Assembly: GCA_964035545.1 (NCBI GenBank)
Contig: OZ037771.1
Location: forward strand, 4,768,628-4,832,627
Direction: 5' to 3'
DNA from: Bugula neritina
Lineage: Eukaryota; Bryozoa; Gymnolaemata; Cheilostomatida; Bugulidae
DNA length: 64,000 nucleotides
Positions 31,301 to 44,000 of this stretch are shown here, piece by piece. The position numbers were made by a program, and so were the translations under genes. Each line of letters begins with the position of its first letter. The stretch's first letter is position 1. The notes beneath the pieces were generated by a model, which ran no database searches, was not told the origin of the DNA, and worked only from the letters and a program-made list of their open reading frames with translations.

Positions 31301-34300
31301 CTTCCATGTATAGCCCTATGTCGTCTATTCTTTGGTGTCTAAGCTTGGGGGACGGTATCTCTCCCCGACTACCACAAGAGTATGAGCTAGAATAGTGACT
31401 GCTGCTAGATACAGACATAGCTCGAGTTTTCATTCCCACATTCTGCTGGCTGGGTACTTGAGACGTCTCGTTACTAATACCTAAATACAGGAAGGATACA
31501 TGGTTATATAGATATAAAATATTGAGCAAAGCTTTAATAAAAAAAAACTGTTTGTCTCAGAGAAAATAAAAGAATAATTGGTACTGGTGGCTTAGAGAAT
31601 TGCACCTTACACACGAAGTAAACCTATCATTTATTTTTCATACAAAACATGTTTATATATTATTGAAATTATGTTTATATACTGTACATGTTATGTTTCT
31701 TCATTGCTCATACAGTATGTTTATAAAATTTGAAATGGTAAACTTTGGCATAAAAATAATTCAAGCTCCTAGTAAGTAGTGTAGTTCATTTTTATTACCA
31801 AGCAGCACATACCTAGTTTAGCATCATTTTAATTTACACTTCAGCTGTATTGATCTACTATTACTCCCAAGGTAGCAAAGCAACTATTCATGCTATCAGT
31901 TATATGCACAGTGCCCTATTAACCAGTTAATAGCAACACACAATTGCTAGCAATATACTTCAACACAGCAAACGTATTGACTTTGTTTGCAGATAAAAAT
32001 CTATTTGCCATATGAGATTCTATGAAATGAAGCATCATCCCATAAGACCACGGGCTATAAATAAAAAAACTCACGCAAATTTATAGTCGCTATCCTTGTG
32101 AGAAACCCCTGATAGAAAGGGTTTTTGTTAAAGCGGACTAAGGACATGTTTAAATGAGGCACAGGAGCAATTATGACTGGATGCTCTTCCTAACATCACC
32201 AATGGCCTTTGTCCATGCTCGAACCCACGACCTTCGTGTTTACTAGGCAAGCGCTCTAACCCCTAGACCACGGCTGATACCTTGTAGTATAACATATAAA
32301 TACCTGAGTCTATGTTAGTGCCGACATCTTCAGAGGTCAAGGCTGAGGTTGGTATATTAAAAGGAGGGGAAGAGAGTCGGATATTGTCACTGGACACGCT
32401 GGGTATGACATCATTTCTCATTTGATGCCGGCTGCGTCTGGAGTTGGAGCTGTGTGGAAGAGACTTCCTCTGGTGAATTACCAGCCGAGTGGAGGGAGAA
32501 GCAGATGTGGATTGTTTTGGCACAAATCTGTTCAGAAATAATGTACTGATGAATGTATATGCCTTTTTCTCTAATTTATTTTAAATTTGTGTTAAAGTGT
32601 AGAAAGTAGTTGAACATAATATTGTTTTAACAAGTATTTCATGGACAGGTGAGATTAAGCAGTTGTGGGTTGTATACAGAGCCTGCCTCAAGCTTACGTG
32701 TTCAAGTCCCATGGGTACAAATAGCGGTGCCCAAAAGAGCATCTGACCAAAAGGGCTATGGAAAGCCCTGGAATTGTGTCATTAACACAAAAACTCAAGC
32801 CAGAAGTTTACAATTAATAAAAAGTGTAAACCCAGCCAGACTTTATCACAGAAGTAAAGACTGTAATGCTAGTTTCCATCAACAGCTGGAAGAACTAAAG
32901 AGAAACTGAATTGAAAAGCATAATATTATTAAAATGCTCAGCACCGGCTGCATTGTTTGGGGGAGGCTAAACCAAGCACCCACTTCCAGTCTATAAAAGT
33001 AGGAAGCACTGCTATATTTTCAACTATATGTTGTCACATACTGCATAGCATACAAACAGCTAATCACTTGAACATAACTAGTTACACATTAGCAACTGTG
33101 AAGCTATACAGTATTTTCACATCTGCCTTAATTAAGTATTTAATTATTTATTGGCTAAAAAACTCAGCTTAACAAATAATAGCCTAAGAACCTTATATTA
33201 GTTGGGGGCTAACTACTGGCTACACACTACAAAGCAAAACAAAGAGTAATTTGGACGTTAGTGCATAACTCAATTTTGTGCTAAGCAACTTACAATTACA
33301 CAAATTAATTGAGAGTTAAATTAGCATGAATGTTGATGCAAAGCTTTTGGCAAAATAGAGCAGACTTCTTGGTTATAATGTATAACTAGCATTTTTTGTG
33401 CGATGTGATCATTTTTTATATTCACAGGTTTGCAAAATGTATTCGCAACTGCATACACCTGATGCTTACACAAGTGTATAGAATAAACTTACATGTAGCT
33501 GTATTCACTAAAATCAAGTTTTATAAATGCAAGCGTAGTCACTTTTTATGTAATTTAAACGTTTCTTCGTTAGACTCCTATAAACGAGATTCTTCCCCAT
33601 TTAGTGAGAAATAGTTACAGCTGTAGGTTTCCACAGTTGAAATAGTGTTGCTTAGCCTTCAAACACGTTTTTACCTGCTGTTTCCATATTTATAAGCAAG
33701 CAGCTCTAATTATTACTGTAGTTTGGTGGCATTTTAATATAAGACACATATGCTGCTAATATAAGGTTGAAATCTTTGCAGGGCCATCAGAGATATGCTA
33801 CTTTTAAATTCTTCAGATCATGTCAAAATAATGGTGAGAGGGACAAGGTCTAACTACTTTAAACCCTAAACTATTGCAGAGGGTTCACACAGAGATAGGA
33901 GTTTAGCGGTTGTTTACATTTATCAGCTCTCTTATAGAGCATACATCATACAGTAACCTGTGTATGTAGACAGCTTGTACATTATTTGTTATGTAATTAC
34001 CTTGGAATAATATATTGATATTTGATTACAACCTTATTGATTTTCTATATTTGTAAATATAAAGGATCATAAAACACAACATTGTAATTTGCTCTACTGT
34101 TTGTATTCGTAGATATCGGAACAAGTTTTTTATTGTTAAACAATCATCCAGTATATCATATATTAGCTGCAAGTCAACTTGTCAATATCATCAAATTATG
34201 CACAAGAGATTCTTATACTTCCTCTGTACACATGTCATATGTGTGATCCACTTTCACTCATAAATGATAGCCCAAGTTATTACTTATTTGTGGTGTTTTG

Positions 34301-36165
34301 TTTATTAGTCTGTGTTGCCAGAAGTATAATATAATATAATACAATATAATACACGATTCTTAACATAGCTGGCTAGTTTTGAATTTCATGTTTATACATA
34401 TAAAAAAGACTTATGTATACGTAAACTGCACATATTGCTTAAAAAAATTAATGTTATGCCTACTCTGTTTGCACAATTATTGTTGTATTGAAGCTTATAA
34501 TATCTAAAAGAAATTTCTTACTAGCTCTATATACAGCAGTTTATTACTTTTCTACAAATTACCGTTTACTAATAAACTAGGCAATCACCATTTATATAGT
34601 GTTACAAAATCAAGAAGATAAATTAATTTTATTGAAATGTTGAAAGCACTTGCGCATTCAACGGCTGCCTGTTGAAGCAATGCAACACCTCATAAGTGTT
34701 TGGCCACAGCAGCAACTTTACTGACTGCCACAACACAAAGCCTCTAGTCTCAGTTTGCAAGCTAATGAATCCAAATACTCTATATTCATTGAAACTTTAG
34801 GCTTCAGAGAGAATTTAAAAGCAAATTGTCTCATTAGAGTTGAATAATGTTTGTAAAATCAATACATTTTTAACAGCTTCAAGTATTGATGGAGTAAAGA
34901 GAAGGAGCTCTCGCTGCTGAATGTCAATAAAGTAAAAGTGTCATCAAGTAGTGTGATACTGATGGAGAATGTAATTGTAACTGCCTCAAGTCACTTGAAT
35001 GTTTGTGTAGATGTCTCACAGATACCAGTCTAATTATAATTATAAGCAAAGTATAGGGCAATTGGGTTTCTCTAAATATAATATGCGCATGTGCTGTAAT
35101 ATATTCTATTACAATGTAGTGTACTGTGTGGAGCTTTTTGCAGCAACTATTATAAGGCGTCAAACAACTTTTTATTACAATAAAAATTTAAGCGTTTCAA
35201 GTTTTCTTTGAATTTTAGGCTATATATAGAAAGTTGTTAAAATGAATATTTGTGTATAAGAATTTGCTTCTTTTTGCTGCTAACTAGCTTATCTTCTCAG
35301 ATAATATTCTATAGTCTATTTTTACTTGCTTTGTATGCTATAGGTAACACTTACATTTCTGTAATGCATTCAGATTCTGTATCTCCAAGCTCATCGCTAA
35401 TGCTGCCGCTATCTTGCGTCTGATTGGCTACTGAGTCAGCAAAATTGTCGTCTTTTTCTAGTTTGAACAAGTAACAAAAATGAATCCTAACTTTCAGTCC
35501 CTTTAAATGCATTGAGTACTAATTCTAGAACTTAGTATAAACCCACATTTAAAATTTCATGAGTTCACAATTGCAATATTTTTTTATTGCAAAATACTAA
35601 AAAGTAATGTGGACTTGTATGCAATGTCTATTCCTGGAAGTTGTTAGAATTAAAGCACTTATATTTGTCACAGTTGCTTTGAGTCAACAAGTTGTTTGAG
35701 ATCAGCTTTGTTTTGTCTTTGTAACTTGCAAAGTGATCTATTAAAATTATAGAGAATCACAAGAAAGCAAAACATATTATTTAAGATTTTTAAAAGCTGC
35801 TATTTAAATTACACAGGCGCACACGCACCGCTTGCACACAAACATTTTTAAGCTAACCATGTATTTACTGTTTTAATTATTATACCAACCTATATTAGTT
35901 ATTAAAAAAGTATACCTGCATTTCCCTCCTCATCCTCTTCATGATCCCAGTGTTTGGTGTGTGGAGAAAGTACAGCAGTCTCCTGTGTTGTCAACTGATG
36001 CTGCTCGGAACTAAACTGCTCACACTCAACAGTAGGGGGAGGAGGCAGACCCTCTCCTTGTGTCCAGGAGCCGCTAGAATCTGAGCTATCAAGGCAATTA
36101 TTCCAGGCGCTAGCTAATGCTGGTTTCTTACTAGCAATATAGGAGGAAAACTGATGGTTCTGCAT
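25365..36165 (-). CDS. OTOP: Otopetrin-family proton channel
   Basis: Ten coding exons join in one frame of 813 codons plus stop: 36165-35916, 35457-35355, 32527-32304, 31480-31291, 30633-30516, 28768-28546, 28370-28219, 27873-27663, 26758-26603, 26179-25365. Residues 1-255 are a Ser/Asp/Pro-rich, probably cytosolic tail. About twelve TM segments follow. Otopetrin signatures seen: GFLSTAYAVILVLFGV; AYFMYLYGMSLLFLLY; FCAGSLVDCGLRL; KFGIMHLIAANTFIW (from about residue 431); TYPCTAQFCLLAMSILYVMW (ends at 549); and a late FYYLFSASCFIGIWYNAY where relatives have FYRFHSS. Otopetrins form proton-selective channels (family knowledge), acting in acid sensing and in calcified-structure formation in some animals. 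The start is the first ATG after an in-frame TGA. Exon 4 must use the second of two overlapping donors (GT|GTAATT) to keep frame. Confidence 0.93.
27528..27577. repeat. Short dispersed repeat
   Basis: CCGCCACTCTCGTAGGACCA followed by AGTGAAAAGTAACCAAAAGTG resembles the insert at 14360-14405. No target duplication is clear here. It lies between otopetrin exon 8 (ends at 27663) and exon 9. Confidence 0.5.
29797..29950 (+). repeat. Possible degenerate SINE
   Basis: GCAGTCATAGCCTAGTGGTT resembles a tRNA A-box region and GGTAATCCAAGTCC a weak B box about 50 bp on. The body differs from the main SINE family of this window. It lies in the 1.7-kb intron between otopetrin exons 5 and 6. Confidence 0.35.
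30186..30411 (+). mobile_element. tRNA-derived SINE with target duplication
   Basis: Best-preserved copy in the window. A tRNA-like head runs from GTAGCCTTGGTCTAGAGG (A box) to GGTTCGATCCCCG (B box). The body has AAGGCCATTGGTGATGTTAG and GAAGAGCATCCAGTCATAAT, and the tail ends GACTATATACTTGCGTGAG followed by T-rich sequence. TGCTAATACA immediately precedes it (30176-30185) and follows it (30412-30421), a 10-bp target duplication. Confidence 0.9.
32062..32277 (-). mobile_element. tRNA-derived SINE
   Basis: Reverse-oriented copy of the same family: tail ACTCACGCAAATTTATAGTC, body GAGCAATTATGACTGGATGC, B-box complement GAACCCACGACC, head CTAGACCACGGCTG. It ends less than 30 bp from the 3' boundary of otopetrin exon 3 (32304), so it sits almost on the splice donor. 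Confidence 0.88.
32650..32790 (+). repeat. Possible second tRNA-like SINE family
   Basis: GAGCCTGCCTCAAGCTTACG followed by TGTTCAAGTCCCATGGG has a B-box form, then CAAATAGCGGTGCCCAAAAG and GAGCATCTGAC. It lies in the 2.8-kb intron 2 of the otopetrin gene, the rest of which (32800-35350) shows nothing recognisable. Confidence 0.4.
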
Positions 36166-39110
36166 TGCGAAACTTTTCACATGTCAGTCACGGAATGTTT
36201 TAGCAGACTAGAGTTGCTTTCGCTGACTTGAAAATCGTTTCTGCTGACTTACAATTTCTTGTTGCTAACTCCAGCACCTGGTGTACGTATACTAATTAGT
36301 ATATCAACAGTGCTTAATCAATTCGTTTAGATGACAGCCAAGTATATTGTTCCTGTTAACCTAATCACTAAAATAGACTGAGTAAAAATCAATACAAGTT
36401 CCATGAGGCAACAATCTTGAATATGAACAAATCCTGTTATGAGATGACAACTCCAGAAACAAGGAAATTATTGTGAATGGTGTCACAGCTCATGTCTGCA
36501 TTTTAAGAAAGCTTAGAAAAGGTTGTTGCAAGGTTATTATAATTATATATAGTGCCTTTTGAGTTGTCTTTACTTTGGAGGAAGTCTAGTAGTCGACAGT
36601 TGAATCGTTATAAGTGACAACAAACTTTCCAACATTATATTTCATTTGCGATAACGGGAACGTCGCATTTATCAATTATAACCTAGCCAGGAACTTTGGC
36701 AATTTCTGCATTTGCATGCAACATACAGAGTATAAAACACTTCATAGCCGCATTGAACTCATTTTCTTTTTGGCTGAAGTCAGGTTATATTATTTTAAAG
36801 GTTAGTGTTAACTTAGAGTTAGTGTTGACTGTGTTGCCAGCAGTGTTTATTACCAATAATATTTTTGCCTTATTAGTAGTAATATAAGCTGTTTTTACAC
36901 GACTATAAATATAGACTCCGGGTGGCACTGAAACTGAAAGTGAAAGTCAATACTCATGGTCATACTCATAGTCATACTGAATCACTGAAAGTGAAACTGA
37001 ATGTGAATACTCAAACTCAAAGGACGAAGTCAAAGTGAAAGTAAAAGTAGCTGTAAGTATCATTATGACTATTACTCGGTGATAGCCATAGTGATACTGT
37101 ATCAGTATGAGGATGAGTATCAGTATCATACTGAGTATGAGACTGGACACTGCCACTGGGCACTGGGTATCCATAATGATTATGATAATCAGTGATAATG
37201 CCTGTAAATGTAATCCATATTGATATTCATATTGATATTAAATTTAATGTATTATTATTCATATTGTGATAATGATATCCATATTCATATTGATATTGTC
37301 TATTGATATATTTGATATTCTTATAGGTTATAGGTATCGAATATCTGTATCAGTATTGCCCTATTGGTTTTTTTCATTATTTTTACTCAAAGTCAATATG
37401 AATATCAATATGAATATGTATGCGGAGAGTGAGTTGAAACACTAAATCTAATTCTGAATTAGAGTGACTGTTAGACTGCTACAATCGATATAATAATAAT
37501 AATAATAATTGCTAACATTAACTGACTAACTCTAAAAGTAAAAGTAAATCACTATCAAGTATCAGTAAAACTTAAAGGAAATATCATAATTAATAATATG
37601 ATAATAATATAAATATGAATTAAAATATGACAGTTGTTAAAGTTGTAGAATCAGAATAATAATGCTCAGGCCTTTTGCTTAGACTTAGAGTTTTAGACGT
37701 ATGCTAGTAGTAGTAGTAATATCTATTGTAACAGTTAAACGTTATACTTATGATTATAATGATACTTTACATTTTCAGGTAAAAGTAAATACTGAAACCA
37801 GTAATACAAATAGTAATAGTAATGATAAATATAATAATAATATAACTCATATCAATAACAGGTATACCACTATAACTATTACTATAAGTATGAGTATAAC
37901 CATGATGATGGACATGACTATAGGCTATTACTATTAGCTAAGCACATTATAATTTATTTTTGAAATTGAGGCAAACTTAAATGTTTAAATTCAAGTTTAA
38001 ATTAAATGAATATAATTGAATAACAATTAGAATTATTAATATTATGCCTGTAATCAAAATCCTACTATTTGCTAATGGTGCTAGTCATAAATCATAATGA
38101 TAATGATAATGATTGGTAATAATTATTATTACTGTAAATGTTATTATTAGTTTAATTACTACTGATGGTAACTGATGATTATCTGTTATCTGTTAACTAT
38201 CGTGATTGTCTTATTTTAAGTTAGAGTGAGTTGTCTTATTCCAAGTTAAGTTAAAAGTCATCTATGATGTTTGTAACGATTACATTTACTGTGATTATGA
38301 CTGTTATAGTGCTATAAAAATTAATGTTACTGGTGTTTATCATTATAAGTTATAATTCCTTTCATAACTGATGTCCATTTGAGATTCAGTTTGACTCTCA
38401 CTGTTAAATCATCCCCGAGAATTCAAATAATTCAGTCTCAAATAATAAAAAGATATAATTAATTTAAATAAATCTCAAGCAAAAATTTCATTTTTCGTTT
38501 AAAACATGCATGCTTTGTTTGAACCACTTGTAATTTACTTGTAGTCGAAAAGACGGAAGAATCTGATTGAGTGTTGCCTACTTACATAGGTAAGTTGATT
38601 ATCTGCAGGTCAACATACTAAACCTGATAAGCGTGGTTATAATATAGACTTCATTTCCTTTACTTGAAGCAAATGAGACTAAAGTTTTAATAATATTAGG
38701 AGCTGCTTCATGGACAACTCAATGTGATTAGATGTCAGACCGTACTTTGAACCATTACGGCAGTGCTACAACTTACTCATATGTCTTTAGCTTTTCGTTC
38801 CATCTACCATATATATGTATGTATATATTTGTGTGTGTATGTATGTGTGTGTGTATGTATATGTGTATTTATGTATGTATGCATGTATGTGTATTTATCT
38901 ATGTATGTATATGTATGTGCATATATGTGTGTGTATGCATAAGCATCTATGTTTTATAAGTTTTATATGAGTTAAAATAAGCACTGAGTTGGGTGCAACA
39001 TCTTTGAATGGTCAGGCACTAAAAGCAGTCTTATTTTACAAATTTTGCTGTTTGAAAATAAACATCACATGTTTTTGTCTTGTGCAGTCTAGAAAATAGC
39101 TGAGATCAAA
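36166..39110. other. Intergenic spacer, cryptically simple sequence
   Basis: Between the otopetrin start and the duplicated ankyrin exons no gene is seen. From about 36920 to 38370 the sequence is a scrambled mixture of short motifs (ATACTCAT, AAGTGAAAGT, GATATTCATATTGATATT, AATGATAATGAT) typical of old simple-sequence DNA. Small open frames across it (for example 37701-37937, 36947-37174) are artefacts. The region may hold the promoters of the two divergently transcribed genes, but no specific site can be pointed to. Confidence 0.6.
38813..38962. repeat. (TATG)n / (TGTA)n microsatellite
   Basis: Imperfect TATG and TGTG tetranucleotides for 150 bp. The Cys/Tyr/Val-rich open frame across it is a repeat artefact. 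Confidence 0.9.
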
Positions 39111-39114
39111 TGAA

Positions 39115-40620
39115 GCGTGTGTATTTATCGACTTTAAAATAGTCACGAGAAGGATATATCAACATGTTATTCAGTAATATATGAACTGAAGGGTAATGAA
39201 TATTGGTTTTGTATTGTAGCTGATCTTAATATTCACTGTTGGAGATATAACAATCAGGTTAGTTCTTTGGTATTATTCTAAAGTGTTCTTTGTAATATAT
39301 ATGAACAATATCTGTGTACACCAGCACTTTGCTTTGTGATTTACAATGCTGAAGCTTTTTTACTAACCTTGTTTTTTGTCAAAACTAAAGTCACATTAAT
39401 GTCATATATTCAACTATGGCTGCCTGCCGTTTAAATGACTGTGAAAACTGAACTGGATGCATCTGGTGATAAGTTGATGTTAAAAAATTTAGTTATGAGT
39501 CATGGAATGAGTCATTGATATATAGTTATTATTACTCAAACTTAATTTTAGTTTGCACAAATACGTTATCATTTATAGCCATCTTTTACTTCTAAAGTTT
39601 TTAATCATTCAATCAGTTAAATATCCAGCACTGAGGGTCGTATTTCTTGCATTTTCATTGACCCAAGTGCTATCATATTTGTTTGATGACCTGTTGATTT
39701 AGTTATAATCTATCATCTGTTATCCAAGGCAATAACTGGCCTGTATCTCTGTCAGATAAACCAACAATTCTGACCACACTTAGCAACTTGACTATCAGAG
39801 TACAACGCTGAGATAGTGGACTAAGCAGACAGTGTAAACTCTTATCTACTAGCAACTCTTGTGGCTCATAGTAGATTGTAGGCTGCATGCAGTAATTTGT
39901 TACAAATATGACATGGAGTTATAGACAATCAATGTATGGTCAAGTTATTAGGGAAGTTATGACAACTAATCTTTAACAATTCCTGTTATTGCTCACTGCC
40001 ACTGGCTATCAATTAGCATAGTATGCTATCTTTGTCATAGATTAGCAAGCTGCATTATCTGGTCTAATTTTCTTCCTGTTCTGTTTCCTACTTAGAAATG
40101 TTTTACTCTGAGATACGTCTGCGCTGATTCCAGGACAAACTATGAAATAGTCTTGTAGTTTCTGTTTGTTGCTATTATGAAGCTACAACATCACTAACTT
40201 TGTATAAAATGTAGGCGACTGGACAAATTCTAGGCATATTTTGGCATCACCAAATTTCCTCATTGCTTGAATATATCACTGCGCTAGGTTGAAACTTACC
40301 AAAACATCATTGTAACTTATCATAATATTTTGCCATAGATGTTAGCTTTTCCACAGATTGATTTGTGTTGTTATAGACTCCTCTACACCCAGCTCCATTG
40401 GATGGCAGACTTGACCTATTAAAGTTACTACTAGAACATTCGGCTGATTACAAGGTCAAGAACAATGATGGTTTACTTCCTGTTGACTTTGCCCGGCAGC
40501 AAGGTCACCAGAGCTGTGCTAAACTGCTGATAGATACTCAGAACGAGGCTGAACGTGTTTTAAATAGAGGTTAGTTCTTGTGGTGATACTCCAGCAGTTC
40601 TGGGGGTTTACATATAAGTT
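39115..40620 (+). pseudogene. Duplicate of LRRK ankyrin exons 2 and 3
   Basis: Exon 2' (39220-39257, 38 nt: ADLNIHCWRYNNQ) and exon 3' (40377-40569, 193 nt: TPLHPAPLDGRLDLLKLLLE, KNNDGLLPVDFARQQGHQ) are the same length as exons 2 and 3 of the LRRK gene (42384-42421, 42996-43188), keep AG acceptors and GT donors, and have intact frames. Flanking intron sequence is duplicated too (39115-39360 parallels 42285-42530). No matching exon 1 is seen upstream, and both lie 5' of the ATG at 41080, so they are not part of that reading frame. They are most likely the remnant of a tandem duplication of the gene's 5' end. An alternative is exons used from an upstream, unseen promoter. Confidence 0.8.
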
Positions 40621-41079
40621 TAGTCTGTGTTTAGAGTGTGTCTTTGTAAATGAATGTAATACTTGTGAATGAATATGATGCTTGTAAATGAATACGTTTT
40701 TGTGATAAAAATAGTCATTGTAACAGATGTAGTTGTTGTGATAACTATAGTAAACCTAGTAATTTTAATAAACACAATAAGTATTGACATTTTAAATGTA
40801 GCTTATGGACTTACAGTCAATTTAAACAGAATTGCTATTACCTTTCATCTTCATTTCAATTAATTAGTTAAATAATATAAGCAGCCTGCAAGAAAGTTAC
40901 TTGGGACATAAAATCTTATGGGAGAAGCAATTTTATTGCTGAATATTAATTTTTCATGTTATATCAAAGTTACTCTTTCTCACCAAAATCTTTGTGGTTG
41001 ATCGACAAAAACACACTCAACTATTGATGCTGCTACAGGTTGGTGTATGGTTTTACAGCATAGCCTTTAATCAGCAGAG

Positions 41080-44000
41080 ATGGTTGAGCCCTTAGGGGAA
41101 GTGCCGGGTCTCCTCCTCCACCAAGCATGTATTCATAACAACCACGAGTTGCTAGAGGACTTGATGGAAGGTCCTGAAAAGGATAACATCAATGCCATGG
41201 ATGCTGCCGGCAGGTCCGTGGTGTACAGCGCTGTCTCTAACAGAAGTTTCAACTGCTTGAAGGTTCTTCTTGAACATGGAGGTAAAAAATTCATTTTCAT
41301 TTCCCATACAGAAAGCACACTCATTGTTTTTGCTTTGAAATATTATTGTAAATAGTAATTGCTACTAGGTTTTTGTAACCGCTAACTTTACATGTTATAC
41401 TTTAAATAATACTTCATAGAATACTATATATATATAATATAGTATATATACATGTATAATGCTAATACTAAATACTATATAATATAATACTAAATACTAT
41501 ATATAATAATTTATGGAATACTATATATAAAATACTTTATTATGTAACTCTAGTATATTGTGTAAAATACTTGATTCAACATTAAAATATTATTTTCCAA
41601 GTGTTGAGTTTTTTAGAGCAGGGTGACCATTGTATATAACATTTCAATTTGGGCGACACTTGAAAGATTCTTTTGAATGGTACCTCAACATTATAAGCAA
41701 CCATTTCATCTTTTGTTTTGCAATCCTGTTAGAATGCCCTCATCAACATATTTCCTGCCTGTTAAGTCATGTAATAACTTCATTAGTTTGACAATTAAAC
41801 TTCAATTCAAGCCAACTTTAGAGGTTTTTTTCTAGCATGTATTCTAATACTTTTCTTCAAAGTGTTTATTTTAGCATTTAAGCATTTCAAAATACTTTTT
41901 TCTTCATATTAATTTGTATAGACTGTAGTCATTCAACATTGTATAACATTATGTAGATTATAGACCAAAGGCAACCAGCTATATAGAGAGTATATAACAT
42001 TGACTTAATTTTAAATCCTCATACAGGATCTAATTATTTAGAGGTCCAAATTTAACAACATTTGTGATTTCAAGCCTTCTCAATGTTGTGAGAGGTATTT
42101 TTAATTAGATGTACTTGCCAAGTTGAATTTGTGTGGGGGAAGCAATGCACAATTGTTAAAACACTATTGGTTACTATGACATGGTAAATACTTTATAAGC
42201 TCTTTTTATTATATTTTTTGTATGCCTTGTGGTTACTGTGCTTGTCCAGTTAATGGACTTGTCTTGAAATACAAGTCTGGTGAGAATATTTATGACTTTA
42301 AAATGGTCATGAGAAGGATATATTCACATGTTATTCAGTAATATATTAACTGAAGGGTAATGAGTATTGGTTTTGTATTGTAGCTGATCCAAATATTCCA
42401 TGTAGGAAATATAACAATCAGGTTAGTTTTCTAGTATTACTCTACAAGTGTTCTTTGTAATATATATAAACAATATCTGTGTGCACCACCACTCTGCTTT
42501 GTGATTTACGATGCTGTAGTTGTTTAATAATTGAAAAAACCTTGTTTTATTTATCACCATAATTTTTGGTTTGCTAAGTTAGGGTTCAACTTTGAGATTG
42601 TCTGTGTTTTAAATAACCATAAACCTAAATTCTCCATCACTGTGTTTCCAATGTTGAAATGACTGCTCGTTGAATGGCACATGATAGAACAAACTTCTCT
42701 CTGTATACTATTTAAATTTGTACCTTTTTTGGATAGACAACTCCAAATAAACTATCCATTTTTATCTCTCCTTACAAATTACACAACAGTTGTTGTCTCT
42801 ATATAAGTAGAAACACATGTGGCCAGAATTGATATAGTTTTAGTTATTGCTCTGTATTTGTTTTTAATTATTTGACTCTGCTTTGATTTTTGTTAAATTC
42901 ATTCATTAGAGAACTGCATATTTTTGTTGATATAACAAACCAATAAAATAATTGTAGTCTTACTGGTTAGAAACGATTGATTCGTGTTGTTACAGACTCC
43001 TCTACACCAAGCTGCATTGGATGGCAGACTTGACCTAATAAAGTTACTACTAGAACACTCGGCTGACTACAAGGTCAAGGACAATGATGATTTACTTCCT
43101 GTTGACTTTGCCCGTAAGCAAGGTCACCGGAGCTGTGCTAAACTGCTGATAGATACTCAGAACGAGGCTGAAGGTGTCCTAGCTAGAGGTCAGTTCTTGT
43201 GGCGATACTCCAGCATCTCTGAGTCTAGTCTGTGTTTAGAGTGTGTTTTTTCGAATTTATATAATATTAGAATACTTATACACTAATTTTACTACACATA
43301 GTAATTGTAATGAATAGAATATTTGTAGTAAATAGAATAATTAAAATAAATATACTAATTGTGATGAATATAGTATTTGTAATAAATAGAATAATTGTGA
43401 TAAATATAGTATTTGTAATTTGTAGAATATTTGGTAGTAAATATAATGATTGGCAACTTCAGAATATACCAGCATTATTCAGTACTAGGATTGCCGTGTT
43501 AAGCTTTAACAAAATTTCTCGCCCTCGTATAATATTCAGGTGTATATATGATGTATCGGCAGTTTTTTTCCTCTGTATTTGTGTATTGTGCAATGTTGTG
43601 ATGTCACTTGCATGATTGCGCTGCATCTCCTCACTGTATTTGAAGGCGTCAACTTGCGTCATCAGCCAGTATACAGAAAACCGGCGGAGAGGAAATATAA
43701 TTCCTTCTCTGTAGTGACGCAATTCCGTACGTGAAATACCATTGCTTTACCTACTCAGCTCTCATAGCATTGGGAATTTCTGTTTTTTGTTTGCCTCTTT
43801 TCCGCTGTGGTAGCATGACCCTACGCCATCTTATATAGTCAGCTAAGTTCCCAGTGATGCAGCATTCGGTCTTTTAATGATGCTAAATTTTCTATCGAGT
43901 TTTGCACAAGTCAAAGTCTACAAATACTTTTTAGCGGCTTTATTTTTCGTATTTACTCAGTTAGGCTTACAGCTTGTTTCTGCCCAAATCTTCAAGTCTT

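Noticed and set aside
30516-31480. Apparent 1-nt frameshift between otopetrin exons 4 and 5
   Set aside because: Resolved by the second overlapping donor (exon end at 31291), which restores frame and the expected sequence.
39220-40569. Extra ankyrin exons of the same LRRK reading frame
   Set aside because: They lie upstream of the ATG at 41080, which has an in-frame stop before it, and duplicate exons 2 and 3.
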